Assembly (NCBI GenBank): GCA_022361075.1
Contig: JAKSBQ010000247.1
Span: 1 to 35,945, forward strand
Length of the DNA stretch: 35,945 nt
DNA from: Opitutales bacterium
GTDB lineage: Bacteria; Verrucomicrobiota; Verrucomicrobiia; Opitutales; JAFGAQ01
Direction: 5' to 3'
Each line of letters opens with the position of its first letter. Position 1 is the first letter of the stretch. Shown in pieces: positions 1 through 7,647 of the stretch. The notes under the pieces were generated by a model that saw nothing but the letters and a program-made list of their open reading frames with translations, had not been told where the DNA came from and searched no databases. The position numbers and the translations under genes are program-made.

Positions 1-1164
1 CACACCCGCATGTCTAAAGGTGTGGCGTTCGGAGCAGACTCTGGGACGGTCGCACTGGCTCTCGCGACAGGTGAAGCGACCATGCCGATCCCGGAATCAG
101 TCAAAGTGACCTTTAAGGGCGATTTAAAGGACCACATGGATTTCCGTGATGTGGTGCACGCCACACAGGCCCAAATGTTGAAAAAATTTGGGGATAACGT
201 GTTCCAGGGAAGAGTCATTGAGGTTCACATCGGCACCCTACCCGCCGACCAGGCGTTTACCTTCACCGACTGGACAGCCGAGATGAAAGCGAAGGCTTCC
301 ATCTGTATTTCACTGGATGACACCTTGATTGAGTCCCTGAAGATCGCGAAAAGCAGGATTCAGATCATGATCGACAAGGGCATGGACAACGAAAAGCAAG
401 TCCTGCAAGGGTTGATTGACAGAGCGAATAAGCGAATTGCAGAGATTCGATCAGGTGAGAAGCCCGCGATAACTCCCGACGCCAACGCCAAGTATTTTGC
501 GGAACTCGTGGTAGATCTGAATGAAATCGTTGAGCCGATGATCGCCGATCCTGACGTTCACAACGAGGACGTCTCCAAAAGATACACCCACGATACGATT
601 AGAGAGGTCTCCTACTACAGAGGAAAGAAGGAGGTAGACCTCGGTTTTGTCGGTTCCTGCATGGTCCACAAGGGAGATTTGAAAGTCGTTTCCCAGATGC
701 TCAAGAATCTTGAGGAGCAACAAGGCAAAGTTGAGTTTAAGGCTCCTCTGGTCGTTACCGCTCCCACTTACAACATCATCGATGAGCTGAAAGAGGAAGG
801 AGACTGGGACATGCTGCAGAAGTACTCTGGCTTCGAATTCGACGACAATGCCCCCAAAGAAACCGCGCGCACGGAATACGAAAACATGATGTATCTCGAG
901 CGCCCTGGTTGTAACCTCTGCATGGGCAACCAGGAAAAGGCTGCAAAGGGTGATACGGTCATGGCCACCTCCACCCGTCTGTTCCAAGGCAGAGTCGTGG
1001 CTGATTCAGATCGTAAAAAAGGTGAATCTCTACTCGCTTCGACCCCAGTAGTGGTTCTTTCCGCAATTCTCGGCAGAATTCCAACAATGAACGAATACAC
1101 TGCTTCGGTTGAGGGGATTAAACTCACCAAATTTGCTCCTCCCATCGGACAGTTGAGTAGTTAA
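1..1164 (+). CDS. acnB: Aconitase B (aconitate hydratase 2 / 2-methylisocitrate dehydratase), C-terminal part
   Basis: Citrate-isocitrate isomerase of the TCA cycle, a cytosolic 4Fe-4S enzyme. The reading frame is open from base 1 and begins inside the conserved GDSHTR-type motif (H-T-R-M-S-K-G), so the N-terminal half lies outside the window; the Met at position 10 is internal. The pattern SGTVALALATGEATMPIPES followed by VxFKG is characteristic of AcnB. Two cluster cysteines appear near the end in PGCNLCMGNQ, and a third is expected in GSCMVHKG. About 387 of the usual 860-900 residues are visible. No adjacent partner gene is visible. The family call is secure; catalytic intactness of the missing half cannot be judged. 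Confidence 0.95.
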   Translation, partial: HTRMSKGVAFGADSGTVALALATGEATMPIPESVKVTFKGDLKDHMDFRDVVHATQAQMLKKFGDNVFQGRVIEVHIGTLPADQAFTFTDWTAEMKAKASICISLDDTLIESLKIAKSRIQIMIDKGMDNEKQVLQGLIDRANKRIAEIRSGEKPAITPDANAKYFAELVVDLNEIVEPMIADPDVHNEDVSKRYTHDTIREVSYYRGKKEVDLGFVGSCMVHKGDLKVVSQMLKNLEEQQGKVEFKAPLVVTAPTYNIIDELKEEGDWDMLQKYSGFEFDDNAPKETARTEYENMMYLERPGCNLCMGNQEKAAKGDTVMATSTRLFQGRVVADSDRKKGESLLASTPVVVLSAILGRIPTMNEYTASVEGIKLTKFAPPIGQLSS

Positions 1165-1450
1165 AGAGCTCCCGCGCGGGCACGAATAGATCATGATGAA
1201 GCGAGAGAAGCCCTTCTTGCTTCAGCTAGTTTTGCACTTGTTGCGCCTAAATCCCAGATCACTCGTACCGCTTGCTCAAAGCCCTATCTGCTTTCTCCCT
1301 GTTGCAAGTTAGTCGGCCAGAGGTCGCAATTATTTCTCCGAACGTCCTTAAACGTCACTTAAAGCATCACTGTAGAAACTTTTTAAAGTCCACCGAAACC
1401 GAGTTTTGCAATATTTGATCTGCCCCTTCAATTCATCCCACACTTTTATG
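1165..1450. other. Intergenic region between acnB and the cassette array
   Basis: No coding region is seen in these 286 bases. A 10-bp palindrome CCCGCGCGGG lies just after the acnB stop but is not followed by a T-run. The last bases, CCCACACTTTTATGTTAGAT ending at 1456, resemble the 3' end of the attC sites seen further on (CCCACACTTTGACGTTA), so a decayed attC or an attI-like junction probably ends at 1450. I could not identify its 5' half, and no integrase remnant is visible. Confidence 0.45.
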
Positions 1451-1496
1451 TTAGATGAAAGCAAGTAAAGCATTGTGCATCAGACACACAGCCTCG

Positions 1497-1588
1497 AGTG
1501 CGGTGCTCTCAACAACGTTAGTTTGAATGACACACTAACCCTAGTGTGGGTAACGCACTAACGTTAGTGTGCCAGACAAACGAAATCA
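1497..1588. repeat. Array A: four 23-bp-period dyad units, arms AGTGTG/CACACT
   Basis: Units start at 1497, 1520, 1543 and 1566, exactly 23 bp apart. Each is 6 bp, 5 bp, 6 bp plus a 6-bp spacer: agtgcg gtgct ctcaac; agtttg aatga cacact; agtgtg ggtaa cgcact; agtgtg ccaga caaacg. The spacers include AACGTT twice. The second and third units are near-complete dyads and the outer ones are degenerate. The spacers and flanks also form CACTAAC/GTTAGTG at 1556-1569, which resembles attC core sites. Exact periodicity with varying unit sequence suggests protein-binding sites or a repeated hairpin. Confidence 0.8.
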
Positions 1589-1640
1589 AAATAGAGGAGT
1601 AAGCCATTCCGCCACAAAAAGACTTAAAATAGAAAAGATA

Positions 1641-1735
1641 CCACTCCTCAGCTAAAAGATTTGATCCAGCACAACGCTTAAAGTTTATTGAAACTGCTCC
1701 ACGAAAACCATGAGCCTCGACCCCAATCCAGCAAA
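1641..1735 (+). promoter_or_regulatory. Conserved module of cassette A with candidate promoter
   Basis: This stretch aligns over about 95 bp with 8652-8750 and 9527-9624, sharing CCACTCCTC, then TTGATCCAGCAC, AAAGTTTATTG and GCTCCACGAA. A candidate -35 TTGATC (1661-1666) and -10 TTTATT (1684-1689) are separated by 17 bp in all three copies. It would fire toward the DUF4365-like gene at 1815. The promoter assignment is inferred from conservation and spacing; the hexamers each match consensus at only about four positions. Confidence 0.5.
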
Positions 1736-1738
1736 AAT

Positions 1739-1807
1739 CTCTAACCTGGCAGTCGTGTGAACTACTGCCAGCTCCACAGTCTGAAATCCACCACTTCGAC
1801 GTTAGCT
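1739..1807 (+). repeat. attC-like site 1
   Basis: The 5' core is CTCTAAC and the 3' core GTTAGCT at 1801-1807, preceded by CCACTTCGAC. An internal inverted repeat CTGGCAG/CTGCCAG follows the 5' core. It separates non-coding cassette A from the DUF4365 cassette. Confidence 0.75.
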
Positions 1808-1814
1808 AATAAAA

Positions 1815-2699
1815 ATGGCTAGGTATAACGAAACAGAAAGAATAGGTGTCAATGCGATTGAACAAATCATTTTAAAAGAGTTTGGCTGGATATTCAGAGA
1901 ACAACCAGTCGTTGATATGGGAATCGACGCTCACATAGAAAAAACCGAGAATGGAGACCCAAAAGGTAAACTGATAGCTGTTCAGATAAAATCAGGTTCA
2001 AGTCATTTCAAAGATAAGGAAGAAAGTCTTACATTTTATGGAAAACTGGAACATTTGGAGTATTGGAGAGGACACTCATTACCAGTAATAATCGTAGCAT
2101 ATATTCCTGAACAGAACATCGCGTATTGGGAAGCGATTGAGGAATCGAAAATTATAACGACAAAAACATCGTGGAAGATTGATATCCCAAAGAAAAATGT
2201 TTTGGGGTTAGAAACAAAAGTAAAACTGGAAGAGTATTTTAAAGGATCATTGCAACAACAAAAATTGAGGCAATTAGCGATTGATGAGCCACTGATGCGG
2301 CATATCAAAAATGGTGGAAAAGTTTCACTAGAATTGGAAAATTGGGTAAACAAGTCATTGGGAAGAACTCCGGTAAAAGTTTATATCCACGATGAATCCG
2401 GGAATGAGATTCTAGAGCAAGAATGGTTTCAAATTTATACAGGATATACTATCGAAGAGCTAGCCAGGGTCTTATTTCCTTGGGCAGATGTATTTGTGGA
2501 CGAAGAATTCTTCGAGAATAACCAAGACATTTATCCTGACTGGAATCACGATTATTACTCTGAAATTCCCAAACAAAGGAGAAGGATATACCCATATTCA
2601 GAATCAAGTGGTGAAGTTGAGCTTTACAGACTGGAACTAGTCCTGAATGAAGTAGGTAAGTCATTTCTAGTACTAAGTGAATACTTGAACAAAAAATAA
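1815..2699 (+). CDS. DUF4365-like predicted PD-(D/E)XK nuclease
   Basis: A 294-residue cytosolic protein whose N-terminal 150 residues resemble the DUF4365 family of predicted restriction-type nucleases. The visible motif is E8 in NETERIG, then GWIFREQPVVDMGIDAHIE with D38, then AVQIKSG with Q57-x-K59, which fits a PD-(D/E)XK core. The C-terminal half is acidic and not recognised. The gene fills its cassette: it starts eight bases after the cassette junction, and its stop overlaps the first base of attC site 2. DUF4365 proteins are common in defence islands and integrons, so a nucleic-acid-cleaving or defence role is likely but not shown. It could depend on the candidate promoter in cassette A. 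Confidence 0.75.
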   Translation: MARYNETERIGVNAIEQIILKEFGWIFREQPVVDMGIDAHIEKTENGDPKGKLIAVQIKSGSSHFKDKEESLTFYGKLEHLEYWRGHSLPVIIVAYIPEQNIAYWEAIEESKIITTKTSWKIDIPKKNVLGLETKVKLEEYFKGSLQQQKLRQLAIDEPLMRHIKNGGKVSLELENWVNKSLGRTPVKVYIHDESGNEILEQEWFQIYTGYTIEELARVLFPWADVFVDEEFFENNQDIYPDWNHDYYSEIPKQRRRIYPYSESSGEVELYRLELVLNEVGKSFLVLSEYLNKK

Positions 2700-2766
2700 G
2701 CTAACAAAATGGAACACAAAAACTACTTTTTGCTCCGCTGCAAGTAGCCCACACTTAGACATTCTG
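2699..2766 (+). repeat. attC-like site 2, degenerate 3' core
   Basis: The 5' core AGCTAAC (2699-2705) is the exact reverse complement of the cassette's start GTTAGCT (1801-1807). A stem CTACTTTTTGC/GCAAGTAG follows, then CCCACACTTAGAC as in the other sites. The expected GTT is replaced by ATT (CATTCTG), so the right border is decayed or was altered when the GH2 segment arrived. Confidence 0.7.
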
Positions 2767-2883
2767 CAAAACCATTTGTGAAAACTAAATTCTCACCTCA
2801 AGGCACATTTGCAAATGCGGTCTAAACAGTCAGTTCTACTTCAATTTTTCACGAGCACGCTTCGTTTCAATTAGAAGATTCCG

Positions 2884-5709
2884 CTATTGAATCGAAACAT
2901 TCCACTGCTGAGCAGCAGATTCGTTACTCTCCCATTGAATGCGCAAGTAAACGCGTCCCTCAAATACGCCATCCGAAGGAGTGGGATTTCCCTGGGGACC
3001 CAGCTCTGGAGGCAGCTTCCATTTGGCGCCCACTGGTGAGATGTTATGAAACAAATAAAGTCCATCTTCTTCCGGATAATACCAAATTGCATTAGCCGGA
3101 ATTTCCCCGTTCACAGGATTTAGAACACCTAAATACAGTTCATCGGGATTCCCGAATCCAATCTTACTCCCATCTTTAAAACGGAATTCTGCCCAATGCC
3201 AATTGGTGAAATAGCCCTCAAATTCCGGAAAATTCCATACTTTTGCAGGAATGGAACTCATTTTGTCCATTTCCCAGACATCAAGAGTTCCTCCTTTTAA
3301 TCGATTTTTCCACACACGTGCCGGCCCCTCCCCTAACCAGCGTTTGCTCATCATGCTTTCCTCAAAACAAGAGAATCCTATTCCAACATATTCATAACGA
3401 TCTTCCGGGATGGTAAATTTGTAATGTAATTCGATTTTTCCGTTTTGATGAAAGGTCCAGTCAAGAAAATCAAAGCCTCTGACCTCTGTCATATTGATGG
3501 ATACAGTCCCATCCCTGTTCCCTTCCATTTTTGAAACTTGCCCCCCACTAGTGCCCGACTCAATAATTCTGTCCGATGTGGCAGCCACCCAAAACGGCAT
3601 AAGCTCAAAAGGAAGTTCTTCAATAGCATTAAATCCGTTTTTCTTACTGTATTGAACGCCACACCGGGTAAGAATCTCGTTCTCATTCAAATTCGTATCC
3701 GAAACGTTTTCTCCAAATAAGGCATTCACAAGCTTCTCGGACTCTGCAACATTCCAGCACCACGAATCCACCTCGCTTCCTTTGTTGTCAAAAGCTCTCA
3801 AAACCATTGCATCGTATTGCCGCCAGTCTTCAGACAGAGGGATATGAATCCTAACCGATTCGCCAGGCTCAGCATCAGGTCCCTCCAGCGATCCGCTCCT
3901 GACAGTCCGATGCCCCGATCTGCTTTCCACAGGTTTTGTGAAATGAATCAACTCCCATTCGAATCGACACTGATTCAGATTAATCTGATCAAAAGCATTT
4001 TTTACCAAAATCTTCCCATCAAATCCTTCCTCAACTCGTTCCATCGCGACTTGAACGGGTGACCATATTTTTCGAATCGTATAAAAACTTCCCTCTTTCT
4101 CACCATTTGGTCCCAAAATACCATCAGGAGCCGCATTACCGCTGGAGTCCATTAACTGATTCAAGTCGGTCCGCACCAGACTTTCATCATAAAAAGCCCA
4201 GAAGACGAGTCCCCCACCTACATCGGATTCGGAAAGAAGCGTCCAATACTCTTCAAGTCCGGCTCCACCACCTCCATCATAAAGAGCATGCAAACACTCC
4301 ATTGGACACACTATATTTTCATCCTTAACACGCTCTGACAATTGCTCAAAAGAAGGATAAAAACGTGTGTCCACAGCAGAATGCCCCGGCGTAACCACAC
4401 TTGGCATTTTTGCCGCTCTGGGCTCATTGCGAAGTGCACGCCGTCCCTGGATGTCCCATCGATAAAAAACAGGCTCCAGTTCCGGATTATAAGCACGATG
4501 ATTTCCATTCCCCCACAGGATTACGGAAGGGTGATTGACGTCTCGGATGACCGTCTCCTTAACGATTTGAGTTCCAATCTGAGTTTCCAGAGGCGCATGC
4601 CATCCCGTAATCTCCACCATTACGAGAAGCCCCATCGCGTCACACAAATCGAGAAAACTTACGTCCGGTGGATAATGACAACAACGGACAAAGTTCATGT
4701 TCAACTCCTTCATACGCTTAATGTCCTCCACGTGATCTTCGTAACTGAGCGCACGAGCAGTATCCGGACGAAACGAATGACGATTCGCACCCTTGAGAAG
4801 GATTCGTTTTCCATTCAAATAAAAACCATCGTGATCACGCACCTCGAAGGTTCGAAAACCAATTCGTTTCTCAACCTCGTGCTCAACTCGCCCCTGTTGC
4901 TTCAGTTGCACAATCAACCGATACAGATTCGGTTCTTCATGCGACCAGGGTTTAATATCTGCAACATGCGTGGACAGTTGAGTTAGCTGATTTTGAGACA
5001 CCGGGATGTTCTTAGTAAATCTGCAAAGCTGCTTTGTATCGTCCCAAACTTGTAGCTCTATCGAGTCACTCGCTTTCACACTGGGATGGTACACATCGAC
5101 CAGCAAATTCCCGTTCATCTCTGCATGACTGGCGATACGATCGATATGCTCGATGGGCAGGGATTCAATGTAGACAGCACGAAAAATACCGCCGAAAAGC
5201 CAATAGTCTGCCTGGCGCTCTGATTTTTGCACGCTCTCATTTTGCGAAGACTTCCAAACTTTTACCTCCAGCAGGTTATCACCATCTTTGAGATATGCAG
5301 TGATGTCATACGAAAACTCCGTAAATCCACCTTGATGAACCGGACCGACAATTTGTCCATTCAATGTCACCTCGGTATCTGTCATAGAACCCTGAAATAC
5401 AATTCGATACACCCGATCCTGTCTTTTCGAAAATCTAAAATGAGTCCGGTATTCTCCGATCTCAGGAAGTTCTTTCCAATTCTTGTAGTCCCTTCCATAC
5501 GTATAATAACCAAAGCCCTGGGTCTCCCAGTTAGATGGCACTGCTATTGGAGTCCACTCGCCACTCTGTCGTCCCGTGTTAATCTTGAAATCCCAAAGTA
5601 CGGCAGAAGATTCATTTTTTCCCGATAGAAACGTTAACTCACTCCTTTGAGCTAACAGTGAAATAGAAAAGAAAAACAGGAAGAACAGAGTAAGCTGAAT
5701 AGTTTTCAT
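2884..5709 (-). CDS. Exported glycoside hydrolase family 2 protein with altered acid/base residue
   Basis: A 941-residue protein with a signal peptide (MKTIQLTLFFLFFFSISLLA, cleavage near residue 21), so periplasmic or secreted. Order: jelly-roll sugar-binding domain (about 45-185), Ig-like domain (about 186-290), TIM barrel (about 295-600), then accessory beta domains to the end. The barrel start GFYLNGKRILLKGANRHS is typical of GH2. The expected nucleophile is Glu471 in CPMECLHALYDGG. The acid/base position, usually Glu in WGNGNE-type motifs, is His404 (WGNGNHRAYN). Activity may therefore be lost or changed; substrate cannot be named. The gene runs antisense to the surrounding cassettes and has no clear attC at its promoter side. 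A LacI-type operator candidate lies 38 bp upstream. Confidence 0.85.
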   Translation of the reverse strand: MKTIQLTLFFLFFFSISLLAQRSELTFLSGKNESSAVLWDFKINTGRQSGEWTPIAVPSNWETQGFGYYTYGRDYKNWKELPEIGEYRTHFRFSKRQDRVYRIVFQGSMTDTEVTLNGQIVGPVHQGGFTEFSYDITAYLKDGDNLLEVKVWKSSQNESVQKSERQADYWLFGGIFRAVYIESLPIEHIDRIASHAEMNGNLLVDVYHPSVKASDSIELQVWDDTKQLCRFTKNIPVSQNQLTQLSTHVADIKPWSHEEPNLYRLIVQLKQQGRVEHEVEKRIGFRTFEVRDHDGFYLNGKRILLKGANRHSFRPDTARALSYEDHVEDIKRMKELNMNFVRCCHYPPDVSFLDLCDAMGLLVMVEITGWHAPLETQIGTQIVKETVIRDVNHPSVILWGNGNHRAYNPELEPVFYRWDIQGRRALRNEPRAAKMPSVVTPGHSAVDTRFYPSFEQLSERVKDENIVCPMECLHALYDGGGGAGLEEYWTLLSESDVGGGLVFWAFYDESLVRTDLNQLMDSSGNAAPDGILGPNGEKEGSFYTIRKIWSPVQVAMERVEEGFDGKILVKNAFDQINLNQCRFEWELIHFTKPVESRSGHRTVRSGSLEGPDAEPGESVRIHIPLSEDWRQYDAMVLRAFDNKGSEVDSWCWNVAESEKLVNALFGENVSDTNLNENEILTRCGVQYSKKNGFNAIEELPFELMPFWVAATSDRIIESGTSGGQVSKMEGNRDGTVSINMTEVRGFDFLDWTFHQNGKIELHYKFTIPEDRYEYVGIGFSCFEESMMSKRWLGEGPARVWKNRLKGGTLDVWEMDKMSSIPAKVWNFPEFEGYFTNWHWAEFRFKDGSKIGFGNPDELYLGVLNPVNGEIPANAIWYYPEEDGLYLFHNISPVGAKWKLPPELGPQGNPTPSDGVFEGRVYLRIQWESNESAAQQWNVSIQ

Positions 5710-5746
5710 CGCAGGTCACGCTTCTTGATAAAACCGAAACACTAAA

Positions 5747-5760
5747 CGTTATCGGTATCA
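5747..5760 (-). promoter_or_regulatory. Candidate LacI-family operator upstream of the GH2 gene
   Basis: On the minus strand this reads TGATACCGATAACG, a partial dyad resembling LacI/GalR-family operators (TGNTANCGNTANCA) with a mismatch at the last position. It sits 38-51 bases upstream of the GH2 start codon, a sensible place for a sugar-responsive operator. No regulator gene is adjacent. Confidence 0.3.
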
Positions 5761-6283
5761 CAAAAAAGAAGCATAAAACTTAGGGATTAAAATTAGGGTA
5801 AAGGCACACTCTATCAGAAACTCCCGCAAACCACTATCCATAATGTATCAAAAACTATGAATCAGGTTACAAATGGACCATTTTCCAAAAAACAGAATGA
5901 AACAAGGCACACTGCCCCTACTGGGATAGCCCTTCTCAAAGAGCATTCATTCTACGACTAAGTGTTTCTACTTCATGCTTCCTCCACTTCCTTCCAGTCA
6001 ACCCTCTAAAATCATTCAATTGCTCCGGTCCTCGAAATCCGATGACGAATAAGTGGGATCTGGATAACAATGGAGACGGCTGCCAGTATCATATTAGGGC
6101 GATACATTTAAATTCAGCCACTCCTCAAACTCAAATACACAACTCACTATCAACAAAACGCTTACAACATTCACCTTGTCTACTCAACAAGCATGCAATA
6201 TAATGAAAGACATGAATGTTCCCTCCATTTGCCTCCGATTACTTCCCGTGTTACGCGAAATTCCACGTCCTGTAATGTAACTG
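5761..6283. other. Intergenic region inside the array, between the GH2 gene and the next cassette
   Basis: No convincing gene is seen. It includes a 13-bp palindrome AAATGGACCATTT (within TACAAATGGACCATTTTCC, about 5873-5885) and two attC-like beginnings, ATGAAACAAGGC near 5897 and ACTCAACAAGC near 6182, neither of which has a matching 3' half. The right border at G6283 is well supported, because the following TTATGA pairs with the 5' core of attC site 3, but the attC that should precede it is not recognisable. Confidence 0.45.
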
Positions 6284-6285
6284 TT

Positions 6286-6789
6286 ATGAATAATGATTTA
6301 GAAATATCAGAAATAGACATTGATCGAGTTCAAAACGTCTACAGGTTCGGTGGAGAAAAAATTTACAGGACGTGGAAAGAAGTAGGTAAAAAAGGAGAAT
6401 GTTCCTACTCGATTTCAGAATTTGATGGAAATCACTACGAATACAGTGCTTTCGGTGCAAATACGGAACGAAGAGTTAGATCAATTATTGTAACAGGCAT
6501 TTTAGGTTCAGTCTTATATTTTGGTTTCGTTGAACATCTTGTTCTAAAGATTTTAGGTATCCTGTTTCTTTCGCTTTTAGTCATCTTGGTTCCAACACTG
6601 ATATCTATGTTGAAAACGACACATTGGGTGGCTTTTTCCAGTCATAATGGAGATGGAATTATTAGTTTCAGAATAGAAGGGTTGAAGGGAATCACTAAAG
6701 AAGAGCTGATCGACAAAGTGACCATACACATTCAGAGTCATAACAAGTCGGCAGAGAGAAACTCCGCTTCGCTCCGTTCCTCACCTTAG
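6286..6789 (+). CDS. Cassette-encoded membrane protein of unknown function
   Basis: A 167-residue protein when started at the ATG at 6286; an upstream ATG at 6193 would read across the cassette border, so I reject it. Residues 1-60 are hydrophilic and acidic, about 60-105 form one long or two closely spaced membrane segments (IIVTGILGSVLYFGFV and ILGILFLSLLVILVPTLI), and the rest is hydrophilic. The start codon is formed inside the recombination junction (TTATGA), so it exists only when the cassette is joined there. The C-terminal residues after IHIQSHN are encoded by attC site 3. No family recognised. Confidence 0.65.
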   Translation: MNNDLEISEIDIDRVQNVYRFGGEKIYRTWKEVGKKGECSYSISEFDGNHYEYSAFGANTERRVRSIIVTGILGSVLYFGFVEHLVLKILGILFLSLLVILVPTLISMLKTTHWVAFSSHNGDGIISFRIEGLKGITKEELIDKVTIHIQSHNKSAERNSASLRSSP

Positions 6790-6797
6790 CGTTAGGT
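6738..6797 (+). repeat. attC-like site 3
   Basis: The 5' core TCATAAC is the exact reverse complement of the cassette start GTTATGA (6283-6289). The 3' core is GTTAGGT (6791-6797). The tip carries CTCCGCTTCGCTCCG. The site overlaps the last 50 or so coding bases of the preceding gene. Confidence 0.9.
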
Positions 6798-6803
6798 AAA
6801 AAT

Positions 6804-7574
6804 ATGGAAAAACGTTGGAAAAAACTCCAAGAAACTCGAGACGATTACCTTGTTGGGTATCTTCCGTCCAGCATTCACAATCATTGGGCTGTTTTAACGA
6901 TAACCTATATTAACGACGTCAATGATTTTGATAAAGTTGAACAGGATTTGCTTAAAGAAATCAAATCTTGGATTGAAAGATATCCAATTCCGTTGATGGG
7001 AGTCGCTCGTCAACCTGATCGTGAAATCATTCCATTTAGAAAGTCATCCCATGAAGAGTTTTTGTATGCATATCCAAGTGCAGAAAATCTAATGATAATT
7101 TATGATTCTAAAGATGATTTGGATAACAAGATTGATAGAAAGTATAAGTCAACTGAACATCGTTGTGAAGTATATCGAGAACTGGATTATGTCTCTGATG
7201 AAGAAATAGAAGAGACATTAAAAGAAAGGGTCAAAATGGTCCGTATGGCAAAAGCGATTGTCATTATTTGGGGTGTCGTCATTCCCATAGCTATCGCAAT
7301 CTTGGGTTACTTTAACCTATTTCTCGTAGGTTTCATCGCAACGGTCTATAGTATCTGGAAGGCAATTGATAAGTATCTTCAATTAAAAGGAATTAAGAAA
7401 GAATCAGATTCAGAAAAGGCAAAAAAAGAAGATGAAAGATTACGAGATCATCATCACTATCACTGCAAGTTGAACCCTGCTGGATTCCATCGTTTAAGAA
7501 ACGAAAACTTCAATAAAATGAACCGAGATAGCACATTGAAAGACTTCAACAACATAAAAGAAAATCAAACCTAA
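6804..7574 (+). CDS. Cassette-encoded protein with two membrane segments, unknown function
   Basis: A 256-residue protein. Residues 1-145 are hydrophilic. Two adjacent membrane segments follow (about 149-170, AIVIIWGVVIPIAIAILGYF, and 172-190), then a charged region rich in Lys and Glu. A His-rich stretch near residue 215 (DHHHYHCKLNPAGFHRL) could bind metal and looks like a tail seen in other integron-cassette proteins; that resemblance is from memory and untested. The gene starts seven bases after its cassette junction and its stop lies inside the 5' core of attC site 4. No function can be assigned; the soluble N-terminal domain may be a cytosolic effector or sensor anchored by the hairpin. 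Confidence 0.7.
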   Translation: MEKRWKKLQETRDDYLVGYLPSSIHNHWAVLTITYINDVNDFDKVEQDLLKEIKSWIERYPIPLMGVARQPDREIIPFRKSSHEEFLYAYPSAENLMIIYDSKDDLDNKIDRKYKSTEHRCEVYRELDYVSDEEIEETLKERVKMVRMAKAIVIIWGVVIPIAIAILGYFNLFLVGFIATVYSIWKAIDKYLQLKGIKKESDSEKAKKEDERLRDHHHYHCKLNPAGFHRLRNENFNKMNRDSTLKDFNNIKENQT

Positions 7575-7637
7575 TAAGACGGCGGAGAGGAACTGCGAGA
7601 AGCTCCGCTTCTCTTGTCCCTCACCTCCACGTTATAA
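7569..7637 (+). repeat. attC-like site 4
   Basis: The 5' core ACCTAAT differs at one base from the complement of the cassette start GTTAGGT. The body is AAGACGGCGGAGAGG with tip CTCCGCTTCTC, and the 3' core is GTTATAA (7631-7637) after CACCTCCAC. Confidence 0.88.
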
Positions 7638-7647
7638 AAAGAAACAC

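Larger units (their letters stand above)
1451..1801 (+). mobile_element. Non-coding cassette A (operator array plus promoter-like module)
   Basis: This cassette contains no convincing open reading frame. It starts with TTAGAT after G1450, which matches its far-end 5' core CTCTAAC (1739-1745) with one mismatch. About 46 bp in, it carries four 23-bp units (1497-1588), then an A-rich stretch, then a module shared with cassettes B and C (1641-1735). The next cassette gene downstream is the DUF4365-like nuclease. The structure suggests a regulatory rather than coding cassette. Confidence 0.75.

Noticed and set aside
5893-5903. CAGAATG at 5893 as the partner of the degenerate core CATTCTG at 2760
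   Set aside because: It is an exact complement, but the AAC that should end the core lies four bases further on, and a single 7-mer match in 3 kb is expected by chance about one time in five.
6193-6285. Upstream extension of the membrane protein from the ATG at 6193
   Set aside because: It would cross the cassette junction at 6283-6284. The residues are low-complexity and the in-cassette ATG at 6286 fits the cassette logic.
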